From an uncultured Prevotella sp. (GTDB lineage: Bacteria > Bacteroidota > Bacteroidia > Bacteroidales > Bacteroidaceae): a stretch of DNA of 9,865 bases. The notes under the pieces were generated by a model. It worked only from the letters and a program-made list of their open reading frames with translations, made no database searches and was not told the origin of the DNA. Position numbers and translations under genes: made by a program. Location of the stretch: contig CAKQXI010000089.1 in the NCBI GenBank assembly GCA_934281565.1, forward strand, positions 1-9,865, in the 5' to 3' direction. Positions 7,601 through 9,865 of the stretch are shown here, piece by piece; within the stretch, counting starts at the first letter, position 1; every line of letters starts with the position of its first letter.

Positions 7601-8062
7601 ATGAACAACAAAAGCAAATTAGTGGTTGCCGCCATTGAGAATGGTACGGTAATCGATCATATACCAGCCGAAAAGACCTATCAGGTGGTTAATCTCCTGC
7701 AACTGCAGGACATGGAGACTCCTGTCACCATCGGCTACAATTTGCCTTCCAAGAAAATCGGCAAGAAAGGCATCATCAAAGTTGCCAACAAATATTTCAC
7801 CGATGAGGAAATCAACCGCCTGTCGGTTGTTGCTCCTAATATCGGCTTGAGTATCATCAAGGATTATGAAATCGTGGAGAAGAAGACGGTTGAGACTCCT
7901 GATACACTCAAAGGCATCGTTAAATGCAACAATCCTAAGTGTATCACCAACAATGAGCCTATGAGTACCATCTTCCACGTAGTGGACAAAAAACTTGGCA
8001 TCATTCGTTGCCACTACTGTGACAAGGAACAGGAATTAGGTAAAGTTGAACTTTGCCAATAA
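7601..8062 (+). CDS. pyrI: Aspartate carbamoyltransferase regulatory chain
   Basis: The 153-residue product is the same length as E. coli PyrI. It is the regulatory subunit that binds nucleotide effectors and, through a zinc domain, joins catalytic trimers into the holoenzyme. The N-terminal allosteric domain (about 1-100) starts with LVVAAIENGTVIDHIPA and includes TPVTIGYNLPSKKIGKKGII. The C-terminal zinc domain has all four cysteines: Cys109 and Cys114 in KCNNPKC, and Cys137 and Cys140 in CHYC. The ATG at 7601 is preceded by AAAAAATAGAG and by repeat arm C, which ends at 7590. Its place after pyrB supports a single transcript. The protein is complete, with no missing key residue. Confidence 0.97.
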   Translation: MNNKSKLVVAAIENGTVIDHIPAEKTYQVVNLLQLQDMETPVTIGYNLPSKKIGKKGIIKVANKYFTDEEINRLSVVAPNIGLSIIKDYEIVEKKTVETPDTLKGIVKCNNPKCITNNEPMSTIFHVVDKKLGIIRCHYCDKEQELGKVELCQ

Positions 8063-8064
8063 CA

Positions 8065-8291
8065 GGGAGGTCTTAGGGAAGTTTTGAGGGAGTCTTGGGG
8101 AATTTAGGAGAAGTTAGAGGGAAGTTAAGAGAAGTTAAGGGACAATACCCTTTAAGGACAATCCTAACTCATTCTTCACTCTTCCCTAAAAAAGCCGTTG
8201 TCCCTTAACTTCCCGAACGACTGAAAGGAGTGATAACTTCCCTTAACTTCTCTTGAATTCCCTAATTCCCTTAACTTCTTTAACTTCTCAA
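8065..8291. repeat. Intergenic inverted repeat, GAAGTTAAG / GGACAA family, copy 2 (larger)
   Basis: It fills most of the 261-base gap between pyrI and glyA. The perfect core is GAAGTTAAGGGACAA at 8131-8145 with its complement at 8198-8212, enclosing a 52-base loop. Outside the core, the left flank holds several direct GGGAAGTTAAG-like units and the right flank holds about five CTTAACTTC-like units, so the pairing is imperfect but can extend. Copy 1 at 137-243 shares the inner features: GGACAA followed by YACC on the left, and CCTAAAA(AA)GCY then TTGTCCC on the right. This marks a dispersed repeat rather than chance complementarity. Its closeness to the pyrI stop suggests a 3'-end RNA role, but nothing in the sequence proves it. 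The last 32 bases before glyA are A-rich with no visible promoter. Confidence 0.88.
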
Positions 8292-8323
8292 ATATAAAAA
8301 TACAAAATCCAAATAAAACGCTT

Positions 8324-9604
8324 ATGGAAAAGGATAAAGAAATCTTCGACTTAATAGAAAAAGAACATCAACGCCAGTTAAAAGGTATGGAGTTGATAGC
8401 TTCCGAGAACTTCGTAAGTGATGAGGTAATGCAAGCCATGGGCTCTTATCTTACCAACAAGTATGCCGAGGGACTGCCAGGCAAACGCTATTATGGCGGA
8501 TGTCAGGTTGTTGACCAAGTGGAGGACTTGGCTCGTGAACGAGTTAAGAAACTCTTTGGCGCAGAATACGCCAATGTACAACCTCACTCTGGTGCTCAAG
8601 CCAATGCTGCCGTTCTCTTGGCTGTACTGAAACCGGGTGACACCTTCATGGGACTCAACCTCGACCACGGCGGTCACCTTTCCCATGGTAGTCATGTCAA
8701 TACCTCTGGCATCCTCTATAACCCTATTGGCTATAACCTCAACAAGGAAACAGGTCGCATTGACTATGATGAAATGGAAAAACTCGCCTTGGAACATAAG
8801 CCCAAGCTAATCATTGGTGGCGGAAGCGCATATAGCCGTGAGTGGGACTATGCTCGTATGCGTAAAATTGCCGACGAGGTAGGTGCATTGCTGATGATAG
8901 ACATGGCTCATCCTGCTGGCCTGATTGCAGCTGGTTTACTCAACAATCCTGTTAAATATGCCCATATCGTCACTTCCACTACCCACAAGACTCTCCGTGG
9001 TCCTCGTGGTGGCATCATCCTGATGGGCAAGGACTTCGACAACCCTTGGGGGCTCACTACCAAGAAAGGTGAGCTAAAGAAGATGAGCACGTTGCTCAAT
9101 TCCGCAGTATTCCCCGGTATTCAAGGCGGTCCATTGGAACACGTTATTGCAGCCAAGGCTGTTGGTTTCCGTGAAAACCTAATGCCGTCTTGGAAAGAAT
9201 ATGCTGCCCAAGTCAAGAAAAACGCTGCCGTATTGGCAGACGACTTGATTGCTCGTGGCTTTGGCATCGTCAGTGGTGGTACAGACAACCATTCTATGCT
9301 TGTTGATCTCCGCAGCAAATACCCAGACTTAACAGGTAAAGTTGCAGAGAATGCCCTTGTCGCTGCCGACATCACGGTCAATAAAAACATGGTGCCTTTC
9401 GACACTCGTTCCGCTTTCCAGACCTCCGGTATCCGTCTCGGCACAGCAGCCATGACTACTCGTGGTGCCAAGGAGGACATGATGCATCTCATCGCTGAAC
9501 TTATTGAGCAAGTCCTCAATGCACCAGAAGATGATAAGGTCATCGCCCATGTCCGTGAAAAGGTCAATCAGACCATGGCTAACTACCCTCTATTCGCTTA
9601 TTAA
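8324..9604 (+). CDS. glyA: Serine hydroxymethyltransferase
   Basis: The 426-residue PLP-dependent cytosolic enzyme converts serine and tetrahydrofolate to glycine and 5,10-methylene-tetrahydrofolate, the one-carbon source for thymidylate and purine synthesis. The PLP-binding lysine is Lys222 in STTHKTLRGPRGG. Other visible family features are LIASENFVS at 24-32, NKYAEGLPGKRYYGG at 45-59 with the catalytic Glu49, HSGAQAN at 88-94, the cofactor Asp193 and His196 in MIDMAHPAGL, and the substrate carboxylate-binding Arg371 in TSGIRLGTAA. The length is typical. The ATG at 8324 has no Shine-Dalgarno site but an A-rich leader. It follows pyrI by 261 bases, mostly repeat 8065-8291. I see no -7 box of its own, so transcription from the pyrB promoter is plausible though not shown. 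Both its product and the pyr genes serve nucleotide synthesis. Confidence 0.97.
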   Translation: MEKDKEIFDLIEKEHQRQLKGMELIASENFVSDEVMQAMGSYLTNKYAEGLPGKRYYGGCQVVDQVEDLARERVKKLFGAEYANVQPHSGAQANAAVLLAVLKPGDTFMGLNLDHGGHLSHGSHVNTSGILYNPIGYNLNKETGRIDYDEMEKLALEHKPKLIIGGGSAYSREWDYARMRKIADEVGALLMIDMAHPAGLIAAGLLNNPVKYAHIVTSTTHKTLRGPRGGIILMGKDFDNPWGLTTKKGELKKMSTLLNSAVFPGIQGGPLEHVIAAKAVGFRENLMPSWKEYAAQVKKNAAVLADDLIARGFGIVSGGTDNHSMLVDLRSKYPDLTGKVAENALVAADITVNKNMVPFDTRSAFQTSGIRLGTAAMTTRGAKEDMMHLIAELIEQVLNAPEDDKVIAHVREKVNQTMANYPLFAY

Positions 9605-9605
9605 A

Positions 9606-9688
9606 AATCTGCGTAAATCCGCGAAATCTGCGGGAGATAAAAGAAACAGCAGAATAAATCCGCGTAATAAAAAATCTGCGTAATCCGC
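9606..9688. repeat. Cluster of AATCYGCG short repeats
   Basis: Six units of AATCTGCG or AATCCGCG occur in 83 bases just after the glyA stop: 9606-9613, 9616-9623, 9625-9632, 9657-9664, 9673-9680 and a shorter 9682-9688. The first three are spaced 9-10 bases apart. From memory, similar runs of 'ATCTGCG/ATCCGCG' are frequent between genes in Bacteroides and Prevotella, which makes this a REP-like dispersed element. It lies between glyA and the 3' end of an IS110-type transposase gene, in a gap of 126 bases. The remaining bases (9689-9730) are A/T-rich and probably include the end of that element. Confidence 0.8.
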
Positions 9689-9730
9689 TTTCTATGTTAA
9701 TATCCAAATTTTTTAACCATTATTTTCATT

Positions 9731-9865
9731 TTAAGCTGAGATTTTATATTCGAGGTTGAATGTTTGTCGATTTCTGACCATAGCAGTAACCCAATGCACG
9801 AGTTTGTTCTTGACATTGTTCAGTGCAACCTGCTTCTTTTTCCCTCGTTCCACGAGCCGCCTGTA
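9731..9865 (-). CDS. IS110-family transposase, C-terminal fragment (element continues past the window)
   Basis: Only the last 44 codons are present, read on the minus strand from 9865 to the TAA at 9733-9731. The tail includes YRRLVERGKKKQVALNNVKN and then KLVHWVTAMVRNRQTF. The pattern Y..L...GK....AL..V..KL........R is the usual C-terminal end of IS110/IS116/IS902 (Transposase_20) proteins, in which this part follows the catalytic-serine domain. These enzymes are RNA-guided recombinases: a bridge RNA from the element's non-coding end pairs with donor and target DNA. In the IS110 group this RNA comes from the side upstream of the gene, which here is outside the window. Between the stop and the repeat cluster there are only about 42 bases, too few for a bridge RNA as in IS1111-type elements. 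The fragment has no stop codon within it. Another protein family with a similar tail cannot be excluded from 44 residues. Confidence 0.68.
   Translation of the reverse strand, partial: YRRLVERGKKKQVALNNVKNKLVHWVTAMVRNRQTFNLEYKISA

Noticed and set aside
9751..9765. A GTTGAATGTT match to the heptad family inside the transposase fragment
   Set aside because: It is a single short match within coding sequence; chance explains it.

Overview
The window looks like a core chromosomal segment of a Bacteroidales bacterium, most likely from the Prevotella/Segatella group. Evidence: the protein sequences are of Bacteroidota type, four likely promoters carry the Bacteroidota -7 consensus TAnnTTTG, no gene has a clear Shine-Dalgarno site, start codons are preceded by A/T-rich leaders, and the base composition is moderate. 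The genus assignment is an inference.

Layout. At the left edge is the 5' end of a YebC-family gene (minus). Upstream of it on the same strand is pheT (minus), separated by a gap holding an inverted repeat. pheT is divergent from a short comEC-type gene (plus). comEC overlaps, tail to tail, the 3' end of a class A penicillin-binding protein gene (minus). That gene is divergent from a plus-strand series pyrB, pyrI, glyA. After glyA comes a cluster of short GC-rich repeats, then the C-terminal end of an IS110-family transposase (minus) that runs off the right edge.

Functions. PheT is the beta chain of phenylalanyl-tRNA synthetase. YebC proteins are translation/DNA-binding factors. ComEC-type proteins are DNA-uptake membrane channels. 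The penicillin-binding protein polymerises and cross-links peptidoglycan. PyrB and PyrI are the catalytic and zinc-binding regulatory chains of aspartate transcarbamoylase (pyrimidine synthesis). GlyA makes glycine and methylene-tetrahydrofolate, which feeds thymidylate and purine synthesis, so pyrB-pyrI-glyA forms a nucleotide-precursor group. No promoter was recognised ahead of pyrI or glyA.

The genes are ordinary; the unusual structure lies between them. Four gaps, each just after a stop codon, are filled by short-period repeats of three sequence families: a GAAGTTAAG-type inverted repeat present twice (137-243 and 8065-8291), a heptanucleotide array with one inverted and two direct arms between pyrB and pyrI (7433-7590), and AATCYGCG units after glyA (9606-9688). 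No gap exceeds 300 bases. I see no tRNA, rRNA, CRISPR array or defence locus, and no convincing new multi-gene system.
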